Below are positions 8,465 to 16,462 of a stretch of 52,763 nucleotides of DNA, piece by piece. Both the position numbers and the translations under genes were made by a program. The notes below the pieces were generated by a model. That model was not told the DNA's origin. It was given only the letters and a program-made list of their open reading frames with translations, and made no database searches. The DNA comes from Chthonomonas sp. UBA1950 (lineage in GTDB: Bacteria; Armatimonadota; Fimbriimonadia; Fimbriimonadales; Fimbriimonadaceae). Within the stretch, counting starts at the first letter, position 1. Each line of letters opens with the position of its first letter. The DNA lies in assembly GCA_002336105.1 (NCBI GenBank), contig DDEQ01000034.1, positions 157,853 to 210,615 of the forward strand. Reading direction: 5' to 3'.

Positions 8465-8847
8465 TCAAATCTCGAGTTAATGGACGCCCTCCAATCGAGT
8501 TGGATCAGCTTCGCTCATCGAAACCGTTGCAAAACCCAACCGTAACCATACAAATGTGCGAAGACGGGTCGGCACTCATTGAAGCCCCGCTCGATGTCAA
8601 AAATGACAGGCTATCGAAAGCGATTAAGAAGTGGTCGAAAACAGATTCGACCCGCAAGTTTGAACTTGAACCAGTAGGTGCGTTTGTCTTTTCTTTGTGC
8701 GATGGGCAACATACCTTCGAAAAAATCTCCAAAAAGCTTAGAGACAAGTACAAAATGAATCGGTTAGAAGCCGATGCATCATTGACTGCATTCCTTCAAA
8801 CCTTAAGCCAAAGGGGGCTTATCACGCTAATGGTGGCGAAAAAATGA
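8446..8847 (+). CDS. PqqD-like protein (RRE-type winged-helix fold)
   Basis: Residues ~75-130 follow the PqqD pattern: a hydrophobic strand ending in FVFSLCDGQHTFEKISKKL, a helix, then a RGLITL strand. PqqD domains bind leader peptides in RiPP pathways, but many stand-alone homologues have no known peptide. The N-terminal ~70 residues are unassigned. I chose ATG 8446 rather than ATG 8434 because GGAGG lies 5 nt before 8446 and would be inside the longer reading. It overlaps the previous gene by 19 bp and the permease by 4 bp (ATGA), indicating tight coupling. No peptide gene was found beside it. Confidence 0.72.
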   Translation: MGLVDLVKSRVNGRPPIELDQLRSSKPLQNPTVTIQMCEDGSALIEAPLDVKNDRLSKAIKKWSKTDSTRKFELEPVGAFVFSLCDGQHTFEKISKKLRDKYKMNRLEADASLTAFLQTLSQRGLITLMVAKK

Positions 8848-9419
8848 GCAGAGAGCAGTTTAAGAATGTTGACCCTCCGTTTTGGGTTGCTTGGAACCAG
8901 GCACTCGCCAGCATTCGAGTTCGCTTTTTCCGTCAACTCATCACCAGCGTGGGAATCGCCCTTGGTATCGCGTTCTTTGCTTGCATCCAAACGATGCGGT
9001 TAGCCGAGGCGAGCCATGAAGCAGAAACAGAAGCTAGGCTTAAGTGGCTGGTCGCAACTTCGCTCGTGATGTGTCTAGTTGGTGTGACCAATTCGATGCT
9101 GATGTCGGTTGCCGAAAGGTATCGAGAGATTGGCACGATCAAATGTTTAGGGGCGTCGGACAGCTTCATCGTGAAAGTCTTTTTTTTGGAAGCCATGTTA
9201 TTAGGTCTAGTCGGCTCCTTTGGCGGATCGCTATTGGGCGTAACGTTGATGCAGTTAGCCAACCTTACCAGCGGAAATATCGTCCCCTTCCCTGCTGCCG
9301 CTGGAGTTGTCTTAATCGGAACTGTTGTCGGGATGTTTATGACTGTGGCAGCGGCGATTGCACCGGCCATGCAAGCAGCCCGAATGCCCGCAGCGGCCGC
9401 GCTAAGAGTTGAAGTATGA
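8844..9419 (+). CDS. Minimal FtsX/MacB-type ABC permease
   Basis: The protein has one N-terminal membrane helix (~residues 30-50), a loop of only ~15 residues, then three helices with the FtsX-family segment ERYREIGTIKCLGASDSFIVKVFFLEAMLLGLVGS (family core, residues ~90-125). At 191 aa it is half the usual ~400 because the large extracytoplasmic MacB_PCD domain is missing. Four-base overlaps with both neighbours pair it with the LolD-like ATPase. Such pairs typically do mechanotransmission or lipoprotein release; without the periplasmic domain the substrate cannot be guessed. The reading frame looks intact, so this is a compact form and not a fragment. Confidence 0.85.
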   Translation: MSREQFKNVDPPFWVAWNQALASIRVRFFRQLITSVGIALGIAFFACIQTMRLAEASHEAETEARLKWLVATSLVMCLVGVTNSMLMSVAERYREIGTIKCLGASDSFIVKVFFLEAMLLGLVGSFGGSLLGVTLMQLANLTSGNIVPFPAAAGVVLIGTVVGMFMTVAAAIAPAMQAARMPAAAALRVEV

Positions 9420-10156
9420 GCGAAGTCAAGAAACATGAAGTCGTGGTTCGAACCTCGAACGTCGCCAAACAATATGGTGAGGGAGAGGCTGCGGTACGGG
9501 CACTTAACGGAGTCTCTTGCGAAATCTACTCAGGTGAGTATCTTTCGATCATGGGGCCTTCTGGCTCAGGAAAATCGACCCTGTTCAACATGATCGGCGG
9601 TCTCGACAAACCATCAGAAGGTTCGGTCTTCGTTAATTCCGTTGATATTGCGCAACTCACACCGAGAGAACTCGCCTTCTTGAGGTGTCACACCATCGGC
9701 TATATCTTTCAAACCTTTAACCTCATTACGGTTCGAACAGCGCTCGAAAACGTGACTTTACCGATGCTGTTTGCTGGCACATCGCCTGATGAAGCCGAGG
9801 AGCGCGGGGCAAAGCTGCTCGATTTGGTCGGATTAGGCCATCGACTGCACCACCGTCCGAGCGAGCTTTCGGGTGGCCAGCAACAACGCGTTGCCATCGC
9901 AAGATCACTCGCGAATAATCCGGCGATTATCTTGGCAGACGAACCGACCGGAAACCTGGACCTAAAAACCGGTCAGGAGATCATTGACCTGTTGAGGCAT
10001 CTGAACGAAGACCGCAACGTGACAATCATCAGCGCGACTCACGATCACAAAATGCTGGATGTAAGCGATCGAATCTTTCATATCCGCGACGGACAGCTCG
10101 CTAAGATTGAGACGAAGGAAGAACTCGCCCTAACCGGTCACTCCGCTCAATTGTAG
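9416..10156 (+). CDS. ABC transporter ATP-binding protein, LolD/MacB type
   Basis: A complete 246-aa nucleotide-binding domain: Walker A GPSGSGKST, Q-loop, signature LSGGQQQRVAIARSL, Walker B IILADEPTGNLD and the switch His in SATHD. The EPTGNLD motif and overall pattern place it in the LolD/FtsE/MacB group that works with FtsX-type permeases. It begins in an ATGA overlap with the minimal permease and is the last gene of the cassette, ending at a strong hairpin. Confidence 0.95.
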   Translation: MSEVKKHEVVVRTSNVAKQYGEGEAAVRALNGVSCEIYSGEYLSIMGPSGSGKSTLFNMIGGLDKPSEGSVFVNSVDIAQLTPRELAFLRCHTIGYIFQTFNLITVRTALENVTLPMLFAGTSPDEAEERGAKLLDLVGLGHRLHHRPSELSGGQQQRVAIARSLANNPAIILADEPTGNLDLKTGQEIIDLLRHLNEDRNVTIISATHDHKMLDVSDRIFHIRDGQLAKIETKEELALTGHSAQL

Positions 10157-10163
10157 AAACACA

Positions 10164-10200
10164 AGAATGCCCGTTTGATAGCTGATCAAACGGGCATTCT
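10164..10200. terminator. Terminator hairpin between convergent genes
   Basis: A 16-bp perfect stem, 10164-10179 with 10185-10200, and a 5-nt loop. It lies between the ABC ATPase gene and the radical SAM gene, 7 bp from the latter's stop. There is no long T run, so efficiency is uncertain. Confidence 0.75.
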
Positions 10201-10206
10201 CGGCAC

Positions 10207-11208
10207 TTACGCAGTTGCGATCTTTTCAATTCCAGGAAGCTTGCGATCTCGAAGTCTATTCAGTGTTGCGTTGACCGAACTTCGACCGTACGAGTACATC
10301 TGAAGGAAGAAGTATTTGTCCATCGTATAGAAGAACGACGGTGTGAGATAACACCAAACCGTACAGCCTTGGCAGAAATCGTATCGACCGGACATATCTC
10401 GCAGATGTCGCATCTTTTCGGAATTCCACTGAGCTTTCACATCTAGCTCAATCGGAACCTGCTCGACGGCTGCATGATAGCAAGGCATCAGGAATTTCCC
10501 GTCAGGAGTGACGGCGATGTTGGCATCCGGGCCAATACACTTTCGCTTCTTGATGTCGTTTCCACCGTCTTCAACGAATTTGACCGCAGCGAGGTTGACC
10601 GAAATATAGGGCTCCTTTGCGATGTCGCGAATGGCCTTGGCATACCGCAGGTCCATTGCCTCATTGCCGAAATAGCTGAATACCGGCATCACGTGGCAAA
10701 CGATCTTTAGCTCCTGCGCTAATTTGACCATGGGCTCAATTTCGTGAAGGTTATCGTTTGCTACCGAGAAGTTTATGTTGACCCACTGGTTTCGACGTCG
10801 CGCGATTTCGATGCTTTCGAGAACTCGTGAGTAACACTTGAGACCTCGACTCTTGTTATGTCGCTCCTCATCTGCACTGTCCAAAGAGAACGACATCGAG
10901 TCCACGAGACCCTCGATTTCGTTTGCTCGCGCCGGATATAAGAAGCCGTTTGAGACGAGGCCTGTCTTAAAGCCCATCTCTTTCGCTTGGCGAAGTGCAT
11001 CCGGTAGGTTTCGAACAAGCAGAGCTTCTCCACCCGTGAAGTCAATGTATTTGACGCCAAGAGTTTTCAGGGCGGTCAACGTGTGCTTCACGCCTTCTGG
11101 CTTTTGAAGCTTTGGTTTTAGGTGGGCAGGACCCTCCCAGATATTGCAGAAACCACACTTTGCGTTGCAAACGGTGGTCATATAGTAACTAGCGGCGACT
11201 GGCTTCAT
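10207..11208 (-). CDS. Radical SAM enzyme with SPASM-like C-terminal cysteines
   Basis: The N-terminus carries the radical SAM cluster motif CX3CX2C (C14, C18, C21), followed by a DFTGGEALL segment that binds SAM. Near the C-terminus KKRKCIGPDANIAVTPDGKF, then MPCYH and FCQGCTVWC resemble SPASM/twitch auxiliary-cluster regions seen in peptide-modifying and related enzymes. The 333-aa protein could be a RiPP maturase, a cofactor enzyme or a lipid-modifying enzyme; nothing visible decides this. It converges on the cassette containing the PqqD-like protein, a suggestive but not conclusive neighbour. AAGGGA precedes the ATG and TATACT at 11242-11237 is a likely -10. Confidence 0.88.
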   Translation of the reverse strand: MKPVAASYYMTTVCNAKCGFCNIWEGPAHLKPKLQKPEGVKHTLTALKTLGVKYIDFTGGEALLVRNLPDALRQAKEMGFKTGLVSNGFLYPARANEIEGLVDSMSFSLDSADEERHNKSRGLKCYSRVLESIEIARRRNQWVNINFSVANDNLHEIEPMVKLAQELKIVCHVMPVFSYFGNEAMDLRYAKAIRDIAKEPYISVNLAAVKFVEDGGNDIKKRKCIGPDANIAVTPDGKFLMPCYHAAVEQVPIELDVKAQWNSEKMRHLRDMSGRYDFCQGCTVWCYLTPSFFYTMDKYFFLQMYSYGRSSVNATLNRLRDRKLPGIEKIATA

Positions 11209-11287
11209 CCTGATGCTCTTCCCTTCTCAAACGGCAAGTATATGTTACGGGACGGTTTATGGGTACAGAAACGACTCAAAAATGAGA

Positions 11288-12205
11288 CTATTCTGCCCTC
11301 GGGGTGACTCGGAGACCCTTTAGAACCTCGCTTGCGATCGTCGGAATGAGGTTTCCTTCGCCTGAATGAGCCTTCGTGAAGATCGTAATCACATACGATT
11401 TTCCGTCTGCAAGCGTGATCCCAGCAACATCATGCCGAACTGTGTCGGTCCATCCTGCCTTAGAATACAGCTTAGTCCCTTTCGGCAAAACTTTGCCAAC
11501 GAAGTTCTTGCTCTGACTTTGCCCTTCAAATGGCCCATCAGCCAAAATCGGTCGCAGTAAGATTCCCTTCATCCAATCGCACTGCTTGGCATTAACGATT
11601 TTGCCGAGCATAATTTCAGACATCAATCTCGTGCAGCTATCGGGTGTGAGCGAGTTTCGAAGCTCCCAGTTCTTTCCATATCCTTGTTTTTCGCGTCCAA
11701 ACGGCCCAAAACTCCAAGGCTTTTGACAAGCGTTAACGCCCGAGTACCCCAGAGACTTGAACCAGCGGTTGACTTCTTGCCTCTTGTTCATCCAAGACTT
11801 GAGTGCCTTGTCGGATAATTCAGGGCCACTGGTCGCACCTGTTAAACATTCCAAAACATATCCCGTCGCATCGTTGTCTGATTCAACGATCATCTCCTTG
11901 ACACCGCGTTCGAATTCCGGAGTTAGTGCAAGCTCTTTAGACTCAAATTGACCAGCCGCACAAGCCATATAAAATAACTTAACTACGCTTGCAGGATACA
12001 TTTCCTGATCGCCACGGTAGCTGCCGACGACGCTAGTTCCAGACGTTAAGTCGAGTTCTGCAACAGAGACGCCGAGTTGGTCAGCCTTCAGGTCTTTGAA
12101 CTTTCCGCAAGAAATAGCAGCATTCGCAGAGTCTGTAGAGATCTTTTGAAGGTCTGCTGAAGTGAAATCGTGCATAACAACGCCAGCTAGAAGAGCCAGA
12201 AGCAT
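11288..12205 (-). CDS. Secreted serine hydrolase of the class A beta-lactamase fold
   Basis: The catalytic motifs of the penicillin-binding/beta-lactamase family are in order: S-x-x-K in YPASVVKLF, S-D-N in VESDNDATG, and K-x-G in KAGWTDTVRHD. A short hydrophobic N-terminus (MLLALLAGVV) suggests export. Many such proteins in environmental bacteria are annotated 'serine hydrolase' and do not confer antibiotic resistance; the usual class A Glu166 loop is not evident. The gene is divergent from lysS with only 39 bp between them, so the promoters must overlap. Confidence 0.85.
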   Translation of the reverse strand: MLLALLAGVVMHDFTSADLQKISTDSANAAISCGKFKDLKADQLGVSVAELDLTSGTSVVGSYRGDQEMYPASVVKLFYMACAAGQFESKELALTPEFERGVKEMIVESDNDATGYVLECLTGATSGPELSDKALKSWMNKRQEVNRWFKSLGYSGVNACQKPWSFGPFGREKQGYGKNWELRNSLTPDSCTRLMSEIMLGKIVNAKQCDWMKGILLRPILADGPFEGQSQSKNFVGKVLPKGTKLYSKAGWTDTVRHDVAGITLADGKSYVITIFTKAHSGEGNLIPTIASEVLKGLRVTPRAE

Positions 12206-12244
12206 ATCCGCTTTTACCTGAAAACAGTAAACTGAGAGGTTCTA

Positions 12245-13795
12245 ATGAGTGAAGAACTGTCATTGCGTGAGATTCGACTTCAGAAGCTCGCTCGCATGCG
12301 CGAGCTGGGCCACGACCCGTTTGCGGTCGAGAAGTTCAAACGCACCGACACCGCCGATGGACTAATCCAAAACTTCGCCCTCGATGGAGGAGATTTGCCG
12401 GATGATCAAGTGGATCAGAAGACCCGCATATCGTTCGTGGGGCGTGTGGTTTCGTACCGCCTCATGGGTAAGGCAGGTTTCGCACACCTAAGCGATGGCG
12501 ACGGGAAGATTCAGGGCTATTTTCGCAAGAACGACCTCGGCGACACGGCTTGGGAACTCTATAACCTTCTCGATCTTGGAGATCACGTTGGCGTCGAGGG
12601 CTACCTTTTCACGACGAAGACCGGCGAAAAGTCGATTCATGTAGAAAATCTGGTTCCACTGAACAAGGTCTTGGTCAACGTTCCCGTCACCTATTACGGC
12701 CTGACCGATACTGAGGTGCGATATCGACATCGCCACCTGGACCTGATTGCAAACCAAGACTCTAGAAAGAACCTCATCAACCGGGCGAAGATCATCTCGT
12801 CGGTTCGGCGCTATTTTGACTCTCAGGAATATCTTGAGGTCGAAACTCCGCTGTTGCAGCTAGAAGCTGGCGGTGCATCGGCCCGACCGTTCTTGACTCG
12901 ATATAACGCTTACGATATCGACGTTAAGTTGCGAATTTCGCTTGAGCTGTATCTTAAGCGGCTTCTTTGCGGAGATATCCCACGCGTCTACGAGATTGGT
13001 CGAGTCTTTAGAAACGAAGGTGCGGATGCAACGCACAACCCTGAATTCACTTTGCTTGAGTTTTACGAGTCATTTGGCAACCTTGAGACGATGATGCAAC
13101 GGGTTGAGGAGTGCTTCCGCTTTGTGGCGAACGAAGTTTTCGGATCAGCGGTTGTGGAGAGAGCCGACGGGAGCAGAATCGACTTCGGCAAGCCATGGAA
13201 TCGCGTCAACCTTTTGGGTGAAATCGAGAGGTTCACGGGCATGACGGCGGCTGACCTATCAGATTTCGATGTTGCGATTGCACGAGCAAAGGAACTCGAC
13301 ATTCCTGCGAAAGCTCGCGCTGCCGGCGACGTGATTAATCTTAGCGAAGAGCGAAACCTTGGCGGCCTCATCGAAAAGCTACTTGAAGTTTTCGTTGAAC
13401 CAACGTTGCAAGAGCCGACATTTGTGGTGGGTTACCCAATTGAAACAAGCCCACTTGCCAAGAAGGATCCGAACGATCCGAGGATGACTCGCCGATTCGA
13501 GGGTTATGTTCTCGGACGAGAGATCTGCAACGCGTTTAGCGAGATCAACGACCCAATCGATCAGCGAGAACGCTTCGAACAGCAACTTCGCGAGGCGGCG
13601 AAGGGCGACGACGAAGCTCATCCAATGGACGAAGACTTTCTGTTCGCTCTCGAAAGCGGTATGCCTCCTGCGGGCGGTTGCGGCATCGGTCTCGACCGAA
13701 TGGCCATGCTGCTCACGGGCAGCGATCACATTCGCGAAGTCATGATGTTCCCGTTCATGCGCCCCATCACGAACGCACCGACCACCGAAGAGTAA
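12245..13795 (+). CDS. lysS: Lysyl-tRNA synthetase, class II
   Basis: The 516-aa protein has the OB-fold anticodon-binding domain (residues ~55-165, with SFVGRVVSYRLMGKAGFAHL) and the class II catalytic core. Motif 2 is seen in RVFRNEGADATHNPEFTLLE, and motif 3 in GCGIGLDRMAMLLTG. It charges tRNA-Lys. GAGAGG lies 5-6 nt before the ATG. Length and motifs are normal. Confidence 0.98.
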   Translation: MSEELSLREIRLQKLARMRELGHDPFAVEKFKRTDTADGLIQNFALDGGDLPDDQVDQKTRISFVGRVVSYRLMGKAGFAHLSDGDGKIQGYFRKNDLGDTAWELYNLLDLGDHVGVEGYLFTTKTGEKSIHVENLVPLNKVLVNVPVTYYGLTDTEVRYRHRHLDLIANQDSRKNLINRAKIISSVRRYFDSQEYLEVETPLLQLEAGGASARPFLTRYNAYDIDVKLRISLELYLKRLLCGDIPRVYEIGRVFRNEGADATHNPEFTLLEFYESFGNLETMMQRVEECFRFVANEVFGSAVVERADGSRIDFGKPWNRVNLLGEIERFTGMTAADLSDFDVAIARAKELDIPAKARAAGDVINLSEERNLGGLIEKLLEVFVEPTLQEPTFVVGYPIETSPLAKKDPNDPRMTRRFEGYVLGREICNAFSEINDPIDQRERFEQQLREAAKGDDEAHPMDEDFLFALESGMPPAGGCGIGLDRMAMLLTGSDHIREVMMFPFMRPITNAPTTEE

Positions 13796-13804
13796 GACAC
13801 TTCC

Positions 13805-13847
13805 CCGCCTAAGTTTTTGGAGATTACTTTTCCAACAACTTAGGCGG
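13805..13847. terminator. Hairpin at the lysS / membrane-protein convergence
   Basis: CCGCCTAAGTT (13805-13815) pairs with AACTTAGGCGG (13837-13847), with an inner TTGGA/TCCAA pairing. The right arm overlaps the last codons of the minus-strand gene. There is no terminal T run, so this is a possible bidirectional terminator and not a certain one. Confidence 0.55.
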
Positions 13848-14726
13848 TGGCTTCAAAGGTCCGCTCTTGTGAAGTCTGTTCCAGTGTCGAATAAGCTTTG
13901 AACTCGGAAGATAAATCGCCGACAAAATCCATGCACATAAAATGCCTGCGATCAAGGCTACATTCGATTCGATGAAGAGTCTCATTGTCGCTGCTTCGGC
14001 CATACTCGTCGCTATCGTCGCGACATAAGCAGACAATATCTCCTTATCATTTACCGCACCTGGCCCCTGGGTCAAAGGTGGCGATTGCCCCACAAAAGAC
14101 CGGTTCTCTTTGAGAGTTGGAATGCTCAACATCTGAGCAAAGTGCAAAAGGTTCTGCTCGTAAGTTGGAACAAGCTTGATCGATAACACGCAAAACCGTA
14201 GGTCAAGCTGATACGGATAGTTCGACATTTGCCCGCCGTAAACCGGGATGGTAGAAGATAATGACGTCAAATCTGCTCCGCCAACCGAGAACGAGCAAGC
14301 GTGTCCATTGAAGCAAATCTTGCCATCCTCTTCCCACATCACACCACGATCACGTCCGGTGATAATCTGAAATTGGGAGATGGCAATTTCGACGACGTAC
14401 CTCTCTGTGCTTTGAATTCCTTCAAGCATGACCTCGTCGAAATCTTCGACCCTATTTGAAGCCTTGAGCTTGTTACTCACTTGGACCGACAGTGAGCCGA
14501 ACATGCCCAACACGGCAATTAGCAATAATATTGCTCGTATGAGAGGCTCTAGAGTCAACCCGGCGAAAAGAAACACACCGCACGCATAAACGATAATCTG
14601 AGTAGACGGTTTTATCCGTGTGACAGAATCAGAAATCCACTCCGACGAGTACCATGTCGCGGGTTGAAGCGAAGACAGCTCGTCTGTTAACTCTCCCATC
14701 TGAGTTATCTCATTGCCGGGTTCCAT
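13824..14726 (-). CDS. Membrane protein of unknown function
   Basis: Not recognised. The 300-aa product from ATG 14726 has paired hydrophobic segments near residues 45-90, a central soluble region of ~150 residues, and another membrane segment near the C-terminus followed by a basic, Pro-rich tail. A longer start at 14822 would overlap the divergent nuclease gene and erase its promoter, so it is rejected. A good promoter is visible: TTGGAC at 14764-14759, N16, TAGTCT at 14742-14737, ending 10 nt before the ATG. Confidence 0.7.
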   Translation of the reverse strand: MEPGNEITQMGELTDELSSLQPATWYSSEWISDSVTRIKPSTQIIVYACGVFLFAGLTLEPLIRAILLLIAVLGMFGSLSVQVSNKLKASNRVEDFDEVMLEGIQSTERYVVEIAISQFQIITGRDRGVMWEEDGKICFNGHACSFSVGGADLTSLSSTIPVYGGQMSNYPYQLDLRFCVLSIKLVPTYEQNLLHFAQMLSIPTLKENRSFVGQSPPLTQGPGAVNDKEILSAYVATIATSMAEAATMRLFIESNVALIAGILCAWILSAIYLPSSKLIRHWNRLHKSGPLKPPPKLLEK

Positions 14727-14736
14727 GGGGGGCACC

Positions 14737-14779
14737 AGACTACCTAAGCTTGACCAAAGTCCAAGGTGCCGACCACAAT
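14737..14779. promoter_or_regulatory. Interlocked divergent promoters
   Basis: Minus strand: TTGGAC 14764-14759, N16, TAGTCT 14742-14737. Plus strand: TTGACC 14750-14755, N18, CACAAT 14774-14779. The two promoters overlap within 43 bp, and both place the transcription start almost on the start codon. Confidence 0.55.
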
Positions 14780-14784
14780 AATGA

Positions 14785-15546
14785 GTGGCCCGAAAGCCGA
14801 CCCTCAGCCCAACGAAAATCACGACCTATCTCGCCTGTCCAGTCAAATACCGCTGGACGTACATCGATAGTCGCGGTAAGTTCTATTTGCGAGCCAAGAG
14901 TTACTATTCGTTCGGCAGCAGCCTTCACCGCGTTCTCGAGCGGTTCCACGACTCGAACGACACAGGGGTGACGACCACAGACGAGGTTATGACAGCATAC
15001 GAAGAGTCGTGGATAGATGCTGGATTTCCGTCTGCCGAGGCAATGGCTGAAGCCTTCAGCGAAGGAAAAGAAATCCTTCAACGACACGTCGAAGAGCAGT
15101 TTATTCGCCCTCGTGAAGCGAAAACCGTCTTTGTCGAGAGGCAACTTCGCTATGACATGGGAGAATTCGCGCTGATCGGTCGCATCGACCGAATGGACGA
15201 GTATCCGGATGGCACTTTAGAAGTAGTTGACTACAAGAGTGGCCGGCAGGGCGTCGAACAAGACGAAGTTCAAAACGACCTCGCGATGTCTTGCTACCAA
15301 CTGCTAGTAAAGCGAAAGTATCCCGAACAAAAGGTGCAAGCAACAATCATTGCCTTGCGAACCAGAGACTCAGCCACGGCAAGCCTCGAAGAGAAAACTT
15401 TGAATGAATTCGAGTCTTCCGTTCACCAGCTAGGATTGGAGATGCTGAATCGGGACTACGAGGATCTGACCCCTGTTAAGAAACCTCTTTGCGAGCGATG
15501 CGACTTCCTGCCTCTGTGCAAAAAGCACCCCGAGTTTGAAGGCTAA
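14785..15546 (+). CDS. PD-(D/E)XK nuclease of the RecB/Cas4 group with Fe-S-type cysteines
   Basis: The protein shows the RecB-family order: an SPTKITTYLACPVKYRW entry motif with one Cys, a GRIDRMD motif, and the catalytic VVDYKSGR. A C-terminal cluster CERCDFLPLC follows. One early and three late cysteines are the arrangement that holds a 4Fe-4S cluster in Cas4 and AddB. It is 253 aa and has no helicase domain. No cas genes or repeats are in this window, so a stand-alone DNA-processing exonuclease is likelier than a CRISPR role. The start is GTG, apparently leaderless. Confidence 0.88.
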   Translation: MARKPTLSPTKITTYLACPVKYRWTYIDSRGKFYLRAKSYYSFGSSLHRVLERFHDSNDTGVTTTDEVMTAYEESWIDAGFPSAEAMAEAFSEGKEILQRHVEEQFIRPREAKTVFVERQLRYDMGEFALIGRIDRMDEYPDGTLEVVDYKSGRQGVEQDEVQNDLAMSCYQLLVKRKYPEQKVQATIIALRTRDSATASLEEKTLNEFESSVHQLGLEMLNRDYEDLTPVKKPLCERCDFLPLCKKHPEFEG

Positions 15547-15688
15547 GTAGGTTCAAAAACAATCGATCCCGCTATGATGGTCTTCGCCTAGTCGGCAACA
15601 CAGCGGGATATTCAGGCACGACAAGACACAGCATTGTGCCGTAATTTTTTAAGGTCGGATTACGCACCCAATTGTGCGGATCTATAAA

Positions 15689-16246
15689 TTAACCCATCGC
15701 AGGTTGTAGATCTTTCTTCAGTTGAGCTCGGGCCCTGAACAGCCAGCTCTTGACCGTGCCTTCCGGTTTGTCCAACTCGGTAGCAATCTCGGTGACGTCC
15801 ATATGCTTGAAGTGGCGTAGGATGATGATTTCGCGGTATCGAGCCGGCAACCGGTCAATTGCCTCAATCACCTGCCCTTGCTGAATCTCCATTTCAGCTT
15901 GAGCATCTACGTCATCTGCATTCGACAAGAAGTTCTCGTGTTGATCGAGGCTTTCTCCATCACGCTTTCGCAGTCGAACCGAGTCGACGCAGCAATTGGC
16001 GCAGATGCGACAAAGCCACGGCTTGAGCGGTCGTTCTGGATCGAAATCGTGGATAGCCCGAAATGCCTTCACGAGGGTTTCTTGAACGGCGTCACTGGCA
16101 TCATCGCTATTGCGGAGCATTCGCATAGCGAGTGCAGTGAGTGTAGGGCGATATTGGTCCGTAATAATGTCAAAAGCAACCTGATCGCCTTGCGAGGCTC
16201 TGTCGATGAGGTGTGACTCCCAACTTAGGACGCGTCCTGTTTTCAT
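15689..16246 (-). CDS. ECF-type RNA polymerase sigma factor
   Basis: Sigma region 2 is seen at residues ~25-95, including DASDAVQETLVKAFRAIHDF. Region 4 lies at ~130-182, with LPARYREIIILRHF and a helix-turn-helix ending GTVKSWLFRARAQLKK. There is no region 3, so this is a group IV (ECF) sigma factor of RpoE type. AAGGAG lies 9 nt before the ATG. No anti-sigma factor gene is adjacent on the same strand; the divergent 16463 gene is a candidate partner or target only by position. Confidence 0.95.
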   Translation of the reverse strand: MKTGRVLSWESHLIDRASQGDQVAFDIITDQYRPTLTALAMRMLRNSDDASDAVQETLVKAFRAIHDFDPERPLKPWLCRICANCCVDSVRLRKRDGESLDQHENFLSNADDVDAQAEMEIQQGQVIEAIDRLPARYREIIILRHFKHMDVTEIATELDKPEGTVKSWLFRARAQLKKDLQPAMG

Positions 16247-16313
16247 TTGTTATGTCTCCTTAATTGCGAAGACACACATATTGTATAGCCCCTCTGTATC
16301 TCCGATATCAGAA

Positions 16314-16334
16314 ATAGGTCTAAACATAGGTCTA
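16314..16334. promoter_or_regulatory. Tandem 9-bp direct repeat upstream of the ECF sigma gene
   Basis: ATAGGTCTA occurs at 16314-16322 and 16326-16334, a 12-bp start-to-start period close to one helical turn. It sits in the 216-bp divergent region between the sigma gene and the 16463 gene and looks like a binding site for a dimer or for autoregulation. Confidence 0.45.
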
Positions 16335-16462
16335 TATGTACCTGCCTAATCACCGTCAACAAGTTATCAAAAAGCCACGTATCGCCACGAGCTAGTGAAA
16401 CTGCAGAGACTTAGCAAAATTGCCGGTGTCATGCATTTGCAAGGCTGCCGAATATCCAGATT

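Noticed and set aside
14785..15546. Cas4-like nuclease as a sign of a CRISPR system.
   Set aside because: No repeats, cas1/cas2 or other cas genes are present; stand-alone RecB-type nucleases are common.
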